Positions 44,309 to 54,668 of a stretch of 64,000 nt of DNA are shown here, piece by piece (position 1 is the first letter of the stretch; each line of letters starts with the position of its first letter). A program made the position numbers and the translations under genes. The notes beneath the pieces were generated by a model. It saw only the letters and a list, made by a program, of their open reading frames with translations. It did not search any database and was not told the DNA's origin. Origin of the DNA: Kitasatospora sp. SolWspMP-SS2h (GTDB lineage Bacteria; Actinomycetota; Actinomycetes; Streptomycetales; Streptomycetaceae); contig NZ_QLLT01000027.1 in NCBI RefSeq assembly GCF_003259315.1, forward strand, positions 24,301 through 88,300, written 5' to 3'.

Positions 44309-44818
44309 TCACTCGTGGACGGCGGCGCCCAGCAGCGTCGGCGACGCGTAGCGCGACCAGGACAGGCAGCCGTCGGGCGGGCAGTACTCGGGGCGGCGCG
44401 GGTCGTGCCCGAGCTCGCGCAGCTTGGTGCGGACGGAGTCGGGCGTGCGGCCGTAGCGGGCGGCGATCCGGGCGATGGTGTCGCCGTCGTGGAAGCGGCG
44501 GACCAGCTCCTCCTCGTGCTGCGGCACCCAGGGGGCGCCGTGGCCGGGGTAGAGCTCGCGCAGCACGTCCCGGTCGGGGATGGGCTCGGAGACGTCGGCG
44601 ACGATGGCCAGCGCGCGCAGGGCGCGGTTGAGCGCGATGCGCAGGGAGGCGACGTCCTCCACCGGGAGGCGGAGCTTGCCGCTGGCGACCGGGTGGGCGG
44701 AGTCGCCCTCGCGCCAGCCGGTCAGGGTGAGGGTGACTTCGCGGTCGTCCTCGCTGGCGACCTCGATCCGGAAGACCTTGTCGCCGAGCGGGAGCTCGTT
44801 GAGGTGACGGAATGCCAT
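44309..44818 (-). CDS. Conserved streptomycete protein with sigma-like helix-turn-helix, unknown function
   Basis: A 169-residue protein starting MAFRHLNELPLGDKVFRIEV. The C-terminal third has a helix-turn-helix-like segment (DTIARIAARYGRTPDSVRTK) of the sort seen in small DNA-binding domains, then PEYCPPDGCLSWSRYASPT with two Cys. No enzymatic motif. ATG start, GGGGG nearby. It lies between recG and rsmD, same strand. Confidence 0.65.
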   Translation of the reverse strand: MAFRHLNELPLGDKVFRIEVASEDDREVTLTLTGWREGDSAHPVASGKLRLPVEDVASLRIALNRALRALAIVADVSEPIPDRDVLRELYPGHGAPWVPQHEEELVRRFHDGDTIARIAARYGRTPDSVRTKLRELGHDPRRPEYCPPDGCLSWSRYASPTLLGAAVHE

Positions 44819-44946
44819 GCAATGACCCCCAGTTCTCGTGCCGGGGACGCGCCGTGGAGTGCGCCCCGAACAACTCCATTCTCTCTCGGGGCACTGACAT
44901 CCGAGGGGTGCGAACAAGCCGTCCGCGGAGGGGCGGGCGGGCCGTC

Positions 44947-47172
44947 TCAGCCCTTCTCCAGGTACTCCGCGCGGTCCTCGTCGAGCAGGCTCTCCAGCGC
45001 GGTGCGCAGCTCGGGGTGGGCGGCGAGCGCGGGGTCGGCGGCGACCAGCCGGGTGGCCTCGGCCCGGGCGGTGGCGATGACGTCCTCGTCCTCCAGCACC
45101 GAGAGCACCTTGAGCGAGGACTTCACGCCGGACTGGGCCTGGCCGAGCACGTCGCCCTCGCGGCGCTGTTCGAGGTCGATCCGGGAGAGCGCGAAGCCGT
45201 CCAGGGTGCCGGCCACCGCGTCGAGGCGGGCCCGGGCGGCGCTGGCCGCGGGCATGTCGCTGACCAGCAGGCAGAGCCCGGCGGCGGAGCCGCGGCCGAC
45301 CCGGCCGCGGAGCTGGTGCAGCTGGGAGACGCCGAACCGGTCGGCGTCCATGATCACCATGACGGTGGAGTTCGGCACGTTGACGCCGACCTCGATGACG
45401 GTGGTGGCGACCAGCACGTCCACCTCGCCGGCCGCGAAGCGGCGCATCACGTCGTCCTTGGCGTCGGGGGCGAGCCGGCCGTGCAGCACCTCGATCCGCA
45501 GCCCGGCCAGCGGGCCCTCCGCCAGCTTCCCGGCGGTCTCCACCACCGCCAGCGGGGGCCGCCGCTCCTCGGCGTCCGCGCCCCCGGCCGGGTCGTCGAC
45601 CTCCTCGGGCTCGGCCGCCCGGCGCTTCCTCCTCCCCTTCTCCGGCTCCTCCTCGTCGCCGATCCGCGGGCAGACCACGTACGCCTGGTGGCCCTTGCCG
45701 ACCTCCTCGCGGACCCGCTCCCAGGCCCGGGCGAGGAAGTTGGGCTTCTCCAGCGCGGGCACCACGTGGGTGGAGATCGGCGAGCGGCCGGAGGGCAACT
45801 GGTCCAGGACGGAGGTCTCCAGGTCTCCGAAGACCGTCATCGCGACGGTGCGCGGGATCGGCGTGGCGGTCATCACCAGCAGGTGCGGGGGCTGCTCGCC
45901 CTTGGCCCGCAGCGCGTCGCGCTGCTCGACGCCGAAGCGGTGCTGCTCGTCGACCACCACCAGGCCGAGGTCGGCGAACCGCACCCGGTCCTCGATCAGG
46001 GCGTGCGTGCCGATCGCGATGCCGGCCTTGCCGGAGGCCATGTCGAGCAGCGCGCCGCGGCGGGCGGCGGCGCCCATCGAGCCGGTCAGCAGGGCGACCC
46101 GGGTGCCGATCTCGGAGCCGCCGATCATCCCGGCCTCGGCGAGGTCGCCCATCATCTCGACGATCGAGCGGTGGTGCTGCTGGGCGAGCACCTCGGTCGG
46201 GGCGAGCAGCACGGCCTGGCCGCCCGCGTCGACCACGGCGAGCATGGCGCGCAGCGCGACCAGGGTCTTGCCGGAGCCGACCTCGCCCTGGAGCAGCCGG
46301 TGCATGGGGTGGTCGGTGGCCAGGTCGGCGAAGATCTCGGCGCAGACCTTGCGCTGGCCGTCGGTGAGGGTGAACGGGAGCCGCCGGTCGAAGGCGTCCA
46401 GCACCCGGTCGGGGACGGGGCGGCGCGGGACGGCGGGCAGCGCGGAGTCGGCGGCCCGGCGCCGGGCGAGGGCGACCTGGAGGACGAACGCCTCGTCCCA
46501 GCGCAGCCGGTTCTGGGCGCGTTCCCGGTCGGCCTGGCCCTGCGGGCGGTGGATCAGCTCCAGCGCCTCGGGCAGCGGGATCAGGCCGTGCTCGGCGCGC
46601 AGCTCGGCGGGCAGCGGTTCGCCGACGTCGGCCAGGTGCTTGGTGAGGGCCAGCTCGACGCAGAGGGCGAGCTTCCAGCTGGGCAGCTGGGCGCTGGCCG
46701 GGTAGACCGGGATGAGCCGCCCGGCGAACTGCCGCGCCGCCGAGGAGCCCTCCTCCTCGTCGATCAACTGGTAGTCAGGCGAGGCGAGTTGGCGGCTGCG
46801 GTTGAACAGGCCGACCTTGCCCGCGAACAGGCCCTGCCGGCCCGGGCGGAGGTCCTTCTGCCGCCAGCCCTGGTTGAAGAACACCAGCGAGAGCTTCGAG
46901 CGGCCGTCGGTGACCACCACCTCCAGCCGGTCGCCCTTGCGGCCGCGGAACGGGATCAGGGTGACCTTCTCGATCCGGGCCAGCACCGTGACGTGCTCGT
47001 CCACCTCCAGCTCGTCCAGGCTGGTGAGCTGGCCGCGCTCGACGTACCGGCGCGGGTAGTGGTGCAGCAGGTCGCCGACCGTGCGCAGCTTGAGACTGTC
47101 GGCCAGCACCTTCGCGGTGCGGTCGCCGACCAGTTCCTTCAGTGGTTCATCGAGAGCGCCCATCGCCCCCAT
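44947..47172 (-). CDS. recG: ATP-dependent DNA helicase RecG
   Basis: A 741-residue helicase that rescues stalled replication forks. N-terminal wedge/OB domain, then Walker A LLQGEVGSGKTLVALRAML, DExH box VVVDEQHRFG, and motif VI region QLRGRVGRGSAAGLC. A ~25-residue low-complexity acidic/basic insert (around EEEPEKGRRKRRAAEPEEVD) lies between helicase motifs. ATG 47163 is a possible start too. It follows the DAK2 gene on the same strand. Confidence 0.96.
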   Translation of the reverse strand: MGAMGALDEPLKELVGDRTAKVLADSLKLRTVGDLLHHYPRRYVERGQLTSLDELEVDEHVTVLARIEKVTLIPFRGRKGDRLEVVVTDGRSKLSLVFFNQGWRQKDLRPGRQGLFAGKVGLFNRSRQLASPDYQLIDEEEGSSAARQFAGRLIPVYPASAQLPSWKLALCVELALTKHLADVGEPLPAELRAEHGLIPLPEALELIHRPQGQADRERAQNRLRWDEAFVLQVALARRRAADSALPAVPRRPVPDRVLDAFDRRLPFTLTDGQRKVCAEIFADLATDHPMHRLLQGEVGSGKTLVALRAMLAVVDAGGQAVLLAPTEVLAQQHHRSIVEMMGDLAEAGMIGGSEIGTRVALLTGSMGAAARRGALLDMASGKAGIAIGTHALIEDRVRFADLGLVVVDEQHRFGVEQRDALRAKGEQPPHLLVMTATPIPRTVAMTVFGDLETSVLDQLPSGRSPISTHVVPALEKPNFLARAWERVREEVGKGHQAYVVCPRIGDEEEPEKGRRKRRAAEPEEVDDPAGGADAEERRPPLAVVETAGKLAEGPLAGLRIEVLHGRLAPDAKDDVMRRFAAGEVDVLVATTVIEVGVNVPNSTVMVIMDADRFGVSQLHQLRGRVGRGSAAGLCLLVSDMPAASAARARLDAVAGTLDGFALSRIDLEQRREGDVLGQAQSGVKSSLKVLSVLEDEDVIATARAEATRLVAADPALAAHPELRTALESLLDEDRAEYLEKG

Positions 47173-47200
47173 TTCACACCACGGGACCGACGCTCCGGGC

Positions 47201-48829
47201 TCACTCCACCCCGATGAGCAGCGGGGCGGCCTCCTGACCGCCCCGGTAGGCGACGGTGTCGACCTCGGGGCGGGTGCGCCGGGCGTGCGCGATCAGCCGG
47301 TCGGCGAGGTCGGCGGGGGCCTCCTCGCCGAGCACCAGGGTGACCAGTTCGCCGCCGGGCGCGATCATCCGGTCGAGCACGGCCAGCGCGGTCTCGGTGA
47401 GGTCGGCGCCGATCACCACGACGTCGCCGTCGATCAGGCCGAGCACGTCCCCGGCCTGGCAGACGCCCGCCATGGTCCACGACTCGCCCTCGGCGACGGC
47501 CAGTTCGGCGTACCGGGTGGCGCCGGCCGCGGAGGTCATCGCCACCACGTCCTCGTCGAACCGCCGCCCGGCGTCGTGCACGGCCAGCGCCGCCAGGCCC
47601 TGCACCGGGGAGCGGGTGGGCAGCACGGCGATCCGCACGCCCTCCTCGCGCAGCTGGTCGGCGGCGGCGCCGGCGGCGGCCCGCAGCTCCGGGTCGTTGA
47701 GCAGCACCACCACCTCGCGGGCCGCGCAGCGGTGCACGGCGGTGACCAGTTCGGCGCTGGCGGGCGGGCGGTCCGGGTCGGCCGGCAGCACCACCGAGCC
47801 GGCCTGCTCGCACAGCTGCGCCAGCCCGCTGCCGGTCACCACGCTCAGCACCGCCCGCCCGTGCGAGACGGTCTCCTCCCGCTCCCCCGAGCGGGCCGCG
47901 GCCTCGGCGAAGTGCGTGATCCTGATCCGGTGGGGCCGCCCGGCCTCGACGCCCGCCTCGACGGCCGCGCCCGCGTCGTCCACGTGGACGTGCACGTTCC
48001 ACAGGCCGTCCCCGCCGCCGACCACCAGCGAGTCGCCGAGCCGCCCCAGGCGTTCGCGCAGCAGCGGCAGCCGCCCGTCCTCGGCCTCCAGCAGGTAGAT
48101 CACCTCGAACGCCGGGTGGCCCGGGCCGGGTGCCCGCTCGTGCCGCCCGCAGCCCGCCGCCACCGGCGCGGACCCCGGCGCGGCGCCCGGCTCGGTGTCC
48201 CGGCGCATCGCGACCGGCCCCATCGGCTGCTGCCCGGAGACGGCGTCCACCAGCGCGCCGAGCACCGCGACCAGGCCCCGGCCGCCCGCGTCCACCACGC
48301 CCGCCTCGGCCAGCGCGGACAGCTGGTCGGGGGTGAGCAGCAGCGCCTGCCGGGCCGCCCGGTACGCCTCCCGGGCCTGCCCGGTCAGCCCGTCCGCGGT
48401 GCCCGCGGCCCGCGCGGCGGCGGCGGCGACCGTCAGCAGGGTGCCCTCCACCGGCTCGGCGACCGCCTGGTACGCCGAGCGGGCCCCGTGGTCGAGCGCG
48501 GCGGCCAGCGGGCCGCCGGCCGAGAGCACCTCGGCCAGGCCGCGCAGCCACTGCGCCAGGATCACGCCCGAGTTGCCGCGCGCCCCGATCAGCGCGCCCC
48601 GCGCGGCGGCGGCCGCCGCGGCGGACAGCTCCGGCTCCTCGGCGGCGGCGAACAGCTCGTCCAGCGCCTCGGCGGCGGACTCCACCGTCAGGTAGAGGTT
48701 CGTCCCGGTGTCCCCGTCCGGAACCGGGTACACGTTCAGCGCGTCGATCTCCTCGCGGGCCTGCCCGAGGGCGGCCAGCGCGAGCCGGCACCAGGTGCGG
48801 ACGGCCGGGGCGTCGAGGGTGTCCAGCAC
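47201..48829 (-). CDS. DAK2-domain FakA-like kinase subunit
   Basis: A 542-residue protein. N-terminal DAK2 domain: ALNVYPVPDGDTGTNLYLT and ALIGARGNSGVILAQWLRG give the nucleotide-binding Asp and GxxGNSG. The C-terminal half contains the FakA-type domain (VVGGGDGLWNVHVHVDDAGA, LIGVE end). FakA with FakB phosphorylates fatty acids in firmicutes; here the role is inferred. GTG at 48829 chosen because GGAGGAG lies five bases upstream. Divergent from rpmB, upstream of recG; an order seen in many actinobacteria. Confidence 0.88.
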   Translation of the reverse strand: MLDTLDAPAVRTWCRLALAALGQAREEIDALNVYPVPDGDTGTNLYLTVESAAEALDELFAAAEEPELSAAAAAAARGALIGARGNSGVILAQWLRGLAEVLSAGGPLAAALDHGARSAYQAVAEPVEGTLLTVAAAAARAAGTADGLTGQAREAYRAARQALLLTPDQLSALAEAGVVDAGGRGLVAVLGALVDAVSGQQPMGPVAMRRDTEPGAAPGSAPVAAGCGRHERAPGPGHPAFEVIYLLEAEDGRLPLLRERLGRLGDSLVVGGGDGLWNVHVHVDDAGAAVEAGVEAGRPHRIRITHFAEAAARSGEREETVSHGRAVLSVVTGSGLAQLCEQAGSVVLPADPDRPPASAELVTAVHRCAAREVVVLLNDPELRAAAGAAADQLREEGVRIAVLPTRSPVQGLAALAVHDAGRRFDEDVVAMTSAAGATRYAELAVAEGESWTMAGVCQAGDVLGLIDGDVVVIGADLTETALAVLDRMIAPGGELVTLVLGEEAPADLADRLIAHARRTRPEVDTVAYRGGQEAAPLLIGVE

Positions 48830-49086
48830 CAGGTCTCCTCCGGATGAACGCCACGGGAACACGACAGGACGCGGTGGCGAGGGGCGATGCTGGCAGGTTA
48901 TCGGCCCCCGCGCCGCCGGCCCCCGCGGCACCGCCCGCAGCGGGCTCGTGCCCAGCTCGGGGGAACGATCACCTCCACGATCGTGGTAGTTTCGTTGAGC
49001 GGGAGTCACCGTTGTATGCTCTCCCGGTTGCCTGGAGCATCCCGGGCTAGTTCAAGTACCTGATCTGAAGTCTTGGAGTGACTCCT

Positions 49087-49272
49087 GTGGCTGCCAACTG
49101 TGACGTCTGCGGCAAGGGCCCGGGCTTCGGCAACAGCATCTCCCACTCGCACCGCCGCACCCCCCGTCGTTGGAACCCCAACATCCAGACGGTGCGCGCT
49201 GTGATCGGGCGGACGCCGAAGCGGCTCAACGTCTGCACCTCGTGCATCAAGGCCGGTAAGGTCTCGCGCTGA
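49087..49272 (+). CDS. rpmB: 50S ribosomal protein L28, zinc form
   Basis: A 61-residue L28 with two CxxC pairs (CDVC and CTSC), so the zinc-binding variant; SHSHRRTPRRWNPNIQTVR and RLNVCTSCIKAGKV are diagnostic. GTG start with GGAG eight bases upstream. A TATGCT hexamer at 49015-49020 may be its -10, with a poor -35. Divergent from the DAK2 gene. Confidence 0.96.
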   Translation: MAANCDVCGKGPGFGNSISHSHRRTPRRWNPNIQTVRAVIGRTPKRLNVCTSCIKAGKVSR

Positions 49273-49304
49273 CGCGCAGACCGGTACGCCGGTCACCCTT
49301 TCCC

Positions 49305-49343
49305 GAAGCCGACCGCACCCCTCCGGGGGCCGTGGTCGGCTTC
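49305..49343 (+). terminator. rpmB terminator
   Basis: GAAGCCGACC (49305-49314) pairs with GGTCGGCTTC (49334-49343), a 10-bp stem enclosing a second short CCCC/GGGG stem, followed by TGGCTTT. It begins 32 bases after the rpmB stop. Confidence 0.8.
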
Positions 49344-49396
49344 TGGCTTTCCCGGCCCCGGCGGCCGGGTCGGGCGCCCGCCCCGGCCGCCGCCGC

Positions 49397-50203
49397 TCAC
49401 CCCCGCTGCTGCCAGAAGTGGTCCACCGGCCCGATGCCGGCGCCCAGGGGGAAGCCGTGCGCGATGGCGCCGGTGACGTAGGCCTTGGCGCGGGCGACGG
49501 CGAGCGGGACGGGGTCGCCCTGGGCGAGCCGGGCGGCGACGGCGCTGGCGAGGGTGCAGCCGGTGCCGTGGGTGTGGCGGTTGTCGTGGCGGGGGGCGCG
49601 GTACCAGTGGGTCTCGCCGTCGGGGCCGAGCAGCAGGTCCGCGGCCTCGCCGGCCAGGTGGCCGCCCTTGACCAGCGCCCAGTCGGGGCCGAGGTCGCGC
49701 AGCGCCTTCGCGGCGTCCAGCATGTCCGCCTCGCCGGTGACGGTGCGCCCGGTGAGCTGGGTCACCTCGTGCAGGTTGGGGGTGGCGAGGGTGGCGACCG
49801 GCAGCAGCCGCTCGCGGAGGGTGGCGACGGCCCCGGCGGCGAGCAGCGCGTCGCCGTGCTTGGAGACGCCGACCGGGTCGACCACGACGGGGGCGGGGGC
49901 GTCGGCGAGCAGGTCGGCGACGGTCTCGACCAGTTCGACCGAGGCGAGCATGCCGGTCTTGACGGCCTGGACGCCGATGTCGTCGACGACGCTGCGGTAC
50001 TGGGCCCGGACGGCTTCGGCGGGCAGCTCCCAGTAGCCCTGGACGCCGAGCGAGTTCTGCGCGGTGACGGCGGTGATGACGCTCATGCCGTGCACGCCGA
50101 GGGCGAGCATGGCCTTGAGGTCGGCCTGGATGCCCGCCCCGCCGCCGCTGTCGGAGCCGGCGACGGTGAGGACTCGGGGCGGGGCGGCGGCGAAGGTGCT
50201 CAT
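49397..50203 (-). CDS. thiD: Hydroxymethylpyrimidine/phosphomethylpyrimidine kinase
   Basis: A 268-residue ribokinase-fold enzyme that makes HMP-PP for thiamine. Signatures are VAGSDSGGGAGIQADLKAM at the start, VVVDPVGVSKHGDALL and the anion-hole/catalytic motif HGTGCTLASAVAARLA. The ATG at 50203 fits the family start; ATG 50212 is possible. Acts with thiL, 1.3 kb upstream. Confidence 0.96.
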   Translation of the reverse strand: MSTFAAAPPRVLTVAGSDSGGGAGIQADLKAMLALGVHGMSVITAVTAQNSLGVQGYWELPAEAVRAQYRSVVDDIGVQAVKTGMLASVELVETVADLLADAPAPVVVDPVGVSKHGDALLAAGAVATLRERLLPVATLATPNLHEVTQLTGRTVTGEADMLDAAKALRDLGPDWALVKGGHLAGEAADLLLGPDGETHWYRAPRHDNRHTHGTGCTLASAVAARLAQGDPVPLAVARAKAYVTGAIAHGFPLGAGIGPVDHFWQQRG

Positions 50204-50234
50204 GCGCCCCAACCTACCGACCCGCCGGGGGCGG

Positions 50235-51260
<1,026 letters not shown>

Positions 51261-51440
51261 GGTGGCTGTGCTCCTGCTCCGGGGGGCGCGCCCCCGCGTC
51301 CGTAGGTGGACCGGACCGTCGACGCTGCCGGTCCGCCCGACAGGCGCAACACTACGCGCTCGGGGCCGTACCGCCGGGTAGCCACCAGGGGCGGGCCGCC
51401 GGCCGGCCGCGGCCCGCCCGCCGCCCGCTCGGCCCGCTCG

Positions 51441-51468
51441 CTGCTACGGCTCGGCTGCTACGGCTCGG
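51441..51468. repeat. 14-bp tandem duplication upstream of pfkA
   Basis: CTGCTACGGCTCGG occurs twice in a row (51441-51454, 51455-51468) in the gap between thiL and pfkA, next to further CTGTCA/CTCGG echoes. No function evident. Confidence 0.6.
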
Positions 51469-51497
51469 CTGTCACCGCCCGACTGTCAGCCCGGCTG

Positions 51498-52466
51498 TCA
51501 CTGCTCGGCGAAGTGGTCCCAGCCCGCGGTGCGGTCCCAGGGCGCGCCGTCGACGGTGACGGTGCCGCCGCGGCCGGGCCGGGCGCTCCGGACGACCTCC
51601 CCGATGACCCGCCAACGGGCGGGCAGCGGCGTGGACTTGGGGAAGGTGGCGACGATCGCGTGGTCCTCGCCGCCGGAGAGCACCCACACCAGCGGGTCGA
51701 CGCCGACGGCCTGCCCGATGTCGGCCATCTGCGCGGGGACGTCGAAGTCGGCGGCCCGCAGGTCGATGTCGACCTCGCTGGCCCGGGCGACGTGGCCGAG
51801 GTCGGCGACCAGGCCGTCGGAGACGTCGACCATCGCGGTGGCGCCGAGGTCGCCGGCGGCGGGGCCCGCGTGGTACGGCGGTTCGGGGCGGCGGTGCGCC
51901 TCGACGAAGGCGCGCGGGGAGCGGAAGCCGCGCTGCAGCACGGTCAGCCCGGCGGCGGACCAGCCGAGCCAGCCGGTGACCGCGACCACGTCGCCGACCT
52001 GGGCGCCGGAGCGCACCACCGGGCGCCGGCCCTGGAGGTCGCCGAGCGCCGTGATGGCCAGGGTGATGGTGTCGCCGCGCACCACGTCGCCGCCGACCAC
52101 GGTGGCGCCGGCCACCTGGCACTCGTCGCGCAGGCCGTCCATCAGTTCGGTGGCCCAGGTGGTGGGCAGGTCGGCGGGGGCGACCAGGCCGAGCAGCAGC
52201 GCGGTCGGGACGGCGCCCATCGCGGCGATGTCGGCGAGGTTCTGCGCGGCGCACTTGCGGCCGACGTCGTACGCGGTGGACCAGTCGCGGCGGAAGTGGC
52301 GGCCCTCGATCAGCACGTCGGTGGTGGCCACCACCCGCCCGTCGGGCGCCTTGACCACGGCCGCGTCGTCGCCGGGCCCGAGCTCCACCGCCGGGGTCAT
52401 CGGCAGCCGTGCGATCAGCTCCCGGATGAGCCCGAACTCGCCGAGTTCGCCCACGGTCCCCTGCAT
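51498..52466 (-). CDS. thiL: Thiamine-monophosphate kinase
   Basis: A 322-residue AIR-synthase-fold kinase converting thiamine phosphate to the diphosphate. ELGPGDDAAVVKAPDG and TTDVLIEGRHFRRDWS bind the nucleotide; VGGDVVRGDTITL and VDVSDGLVADLGH are diagnostic. ATG at 52466 chosen; GGAGG lies eight bases before it. It is divergent from the RAM-domain gene. Confidence 0.96.
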   Translation of the reverse strand: MQGTVGELGEFGLIRELIARLPMTPAVELGPGDDAAVVKAPDGRVVATTDVLIEGRHFRRDWSTAYDVGRKCAAQNLADIAAMGAVPTALLLGLVAPADLPTTWATELMDGLRDECQVAGATVVGGDVVRGDTITLAITALGDLQGRRPVVRSGAQVGDVVAVTGWLGWSAAGLTVLQRGFRSPRAFVEAHRRPEPPYHAGPAAGDLGATAMVDVSDGLVADLGHVARASEVDIDLRAADFDVPAQMADIGQAVGVDPLVWVLSGGEDHAIVATFPKSTPLPARWRVIGEVVRSARPGRGGTVTVDGAPWDRTAGWDHFAEQ

Positions 52467-52689
52467 CAGCCCGTCCTCCCGCGTTCCCCGTTGTCCGATT
52501 GTCTGCAGAACCCCCGTGTACCGGGCGGTCCCGCCACCGCACGGAGCCGTGCCCGGCGGTCGCCCCGCGCCCGCAGCGTACGCCTTCCGGGCCCTCCGGG
52601 GTCTCCCCCGTCCGCGCCGTCGCGCGGTAGCGTGGTGATGATCGGACTGCCGGTCAGCAGGTCCCCACCCAGCCGCCTGGAGGTCCCCC

Positions 52690-52923
52690 GTGGTGCAGGC
52701 GTACATCCTGATCCAGACCGAGGTGGGCAAGGCCACCTCGGTGGCCGAGTCGATCGCCGGGATCGACGGAGTGGTCACCGCCGAGGACGTGACCGGCCCG
52801 TACGACGTGATCGTCCGGGCCGAGGCGGAGTCGATCGACGAGCTGGGCCGCCTGGTGGTGGCCAACGTGCAGCGGGTGGAGGGCATCACCCGGACGTTGA
52901 CCTGTCCGGTGGTGCGGCTGTAA
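52690..52923 (+). CDS. Stand-alone Lrp/AsnC RAM-domain protein
   Basis: A 77-residue protein consisting only of the ligand-binding/oligomerisation (RAM) domain of Lrp/AsnC regulators (VQAYILIQTEVGKATSVAES, VTGPYDVIVRAEAESIDELG), with no helix-turn-helix. It may bind an amino acid and modulate a full-length Lrp protein; no partner is identified. GTG start with GGAGG six bases upstream. The following DUF3515 gene begins 20 bases later. Confidence 0.88.
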   Translation: MVQAYILIQTEVGKATSVAESIAGIDGVVTAEDVTGPYDVIVRAEAESIDELGRLVVANVQRVEGITRTLTCPVVRL

Positions 52924-52942
52924 GCCCGCTTACCATCGTGCG

Positions 52943-53482
52943 GTGGCCTCCCGTGATCTGCTGAACCGCCTGCCCGCCCCGGTGCGCTGGCTGGCGCTGC
53001 CCGCCGCGCTGCTCGGCTGCACGGCCTGGCTGGCGGTGTCGTGGAGCGGCGACCCGGACGTCGCGCCCCCCGGGCAGGACGCCGGGACCGCCCGGTACTG
53101 CGCGGCGCTGGACGCGGCGCTGCCCGCCGAGGTGCTCGGCCACCGGCGCGCGGACCCGTCCCCGGCCTCGCCGTACACCGCGGCCTGGGCCTCGTCCCCG
53201 CGCACCGTGCTGACCTGCGGCGCCGACCGGCCGGACCTGCTGAACGACACCGAGCGCAAGGGCCCGTGCGTCGACGAGGTCGGCTGGGGGCTGGCCGAGG
53301 ACGGCGCGGGCGGCTACCGCTTCGCCACCGGGCTGCGCGAGGCGTACGTGGTGGTGGAGGTCCCGGCGGGCGCGTACGGCAACTACGCGGACCCGCTGGG
53401 CTCGTTCTCCTCCGCCATCCGGGCGACCGTCCCGCGCATCGACGGGAAGGCCGACTCGGACTGCCTGGACGACGCCTCCTGA
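52943..53482 (+). CDS. DUF3515 secreted/lipoprotein-like protein
   Basis: A 179-residue protein of the DUF3515 family. An N-terminal hydrophobic segment (WLALPAALLGCTAWLAV) contains Cys after LLG, an imperfect lipobox, so it could be a lipoprotein or an anchored protein. Four more Cys in the outer part may form disulfides. Commonly found beside thiL in streptomycetes. GTG start. Confidence 0.8.
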   Translation: MASRDLLNRLPAPVRWLALPAALLGCTAWLAVSWSGDPDVAPPGQDAGTARYCAALDAALPAEVLGHRRADPSPASPYTAAWASSPRTVLTCGADRPDLLNDTERKGPCVDEVGWGLAEDGAGGYRFATGLREAYVVVEVPAGAYGNYADPLGSFSSAIRATVPRIDGKADSDCLDDAS

Positions 53483-53495
53483 GCCGTCCCCCGCG

Positions 53496-54638
53496 CTAGC
53501 GCAGGCCGGTGGAGCGGCGCAGCGCGGCGGACAGCAGGCGGTCGATCAGCTCGGCGTAGGGCACGCCGGTGGCCTCCCACATCTTGGGGTAGGCCGAGAT
53601 GGGGGTGAAGCCGGGCATCGTGTTGACCTCGTTGACCATCCAGCGGCCGTCGGCCAGCAGGAAGAAGTCGACCCGGGCCAGGCCCTCGCAGCCCAGGCCC
53701 TCGAACACCTCGACGGCCTGCCGGCGGATCCCGGCCCGCTCGGCGTCGGTGAGGTCCGCCGGGATGCGCACCTCGGAGGAGTCGATGTACTTGGCCTCGA
53801 AGTCGTAGAACTCGAAGTCGCCGTCGACCAGCACCTCGGCGGGCACCGAGGCGCGCGGGCCGTCCTCGAACTCCAGCACGCCGCACTCGATCTCGCGGCC
53901 CTCGACGCCCTTCTCCACGATCACCTTCGGGTCGTGGCGGCGGGCCTCCTCGACCGCGGCGTCCAGGCCGGCCAGGTCCTTGACCTTGGTGATGCCGATC
54001 GAGGAGCCGGCCCGGCAGGGCTTGACGAACAGCGGCAGGCCGAGCCCGGCGATCCGCTCGCGGGCCGCGGCCCGGCCGGCCTCGGACTCCCACTCGCGCG
54101 GCTTGACCACGGTGTACTCGCCCGCGTACAGGCCGAGCGACTCGATGATCCGCTTGGTGAACTCCTTGTCCATGCCGACCGCGGAGGCCAGCACGCCGGA
54201 GCCCACGTACGGGACGCCGGAGAGCTCCAGCAGGCCCTGCAGGGTGCCGTCCTCGCCCCACGGGCCGTGCAGCAGCGGGAGCACCACGTCGACCTCGCCG
54301 AGGACCTTCGGCGCGGCGCCGGGCTCGCTCCACACCACCTCCCGGCTGCCGGGGGAGGCGGGCAGCGCCACCTGGCCCTCGGTGGACTCGGCGACCTGGT
54401 CGACGTCCGGCATCCGGCCGTCGGTGATGGCCATCCGGGCCGGTTCGTCGCCGACCAGGGCCCAGCGGCCCTCGTGGGTGATGCCGATCGGCAGCACCTC
54501 GTACTTGCCGCGGTCGATCGAGCGCAGCACGCTGGCGGCGGTGACCACGGACACGCCGTGTTCGGAGCTGCGGCCGCCGAAGACGATCGCGACACGCGGC
54601 TTGGCCGCCTGGTTCGGGGTGGTCTGTTCGATGCTCAT
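53496..54638 (-). CDS. ddl: D-alanine--D-alanine ligase
   Basis: A 380-residue ATP-grasp ligase for peptidoglycan precursors. The N-terminal motif GGRSSEHGVSVVTAASVL, the PLLHGPWGEDGTLQGLLELS motif, the ATP-grasp LFVKPCRAGSSIGITKVKD and the metal-binding ARVDFFLLADGRWMVNEVNT are intact. The omega-loop Tyr in FYDFEAKYIDSS points to D-Ala rather than D-lactate specificity. Minus strand, convergent with the DUF3515 gene (13 bases apart). Confidence 0.96.
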   Translation of the reverse strand: MSIEQTTPNQAAKPRVAIVFGGRSSEHGVSVVTAASVLRSIDRGKYEVLPIGITHEGRWALVGDEPARMAITDGRMPDVDQVAESTEGQVALPASPGSREVVWSEPGAAPKVLGEVDVVLPLLHGPWGEDGTLQGLLELSGVPYVGSGVLASAVGMDKEFTKRIIESLGLYAGEYTVVKPREWESEAGRAAARERIAGLGLPLFVKPCRAGSSIGITKVKDLAGLDAAVEEARRHDPKVIVEKGVEGREIECGVLEFEDGPRASVPAEVLVDGDFEFYDFEAKYIDSSEVRIPADLTDAERAGIRRQAVEVFEGLGCEGLARVDFFLLADGRWMVNEVNTMPGFTPISAYPKMWEATGVPYAELIDRLLSAALRRSTGLR

Positions 54639-54668
54639 ATCGGCGTTGAGACTACCGTCCGATTCCGG

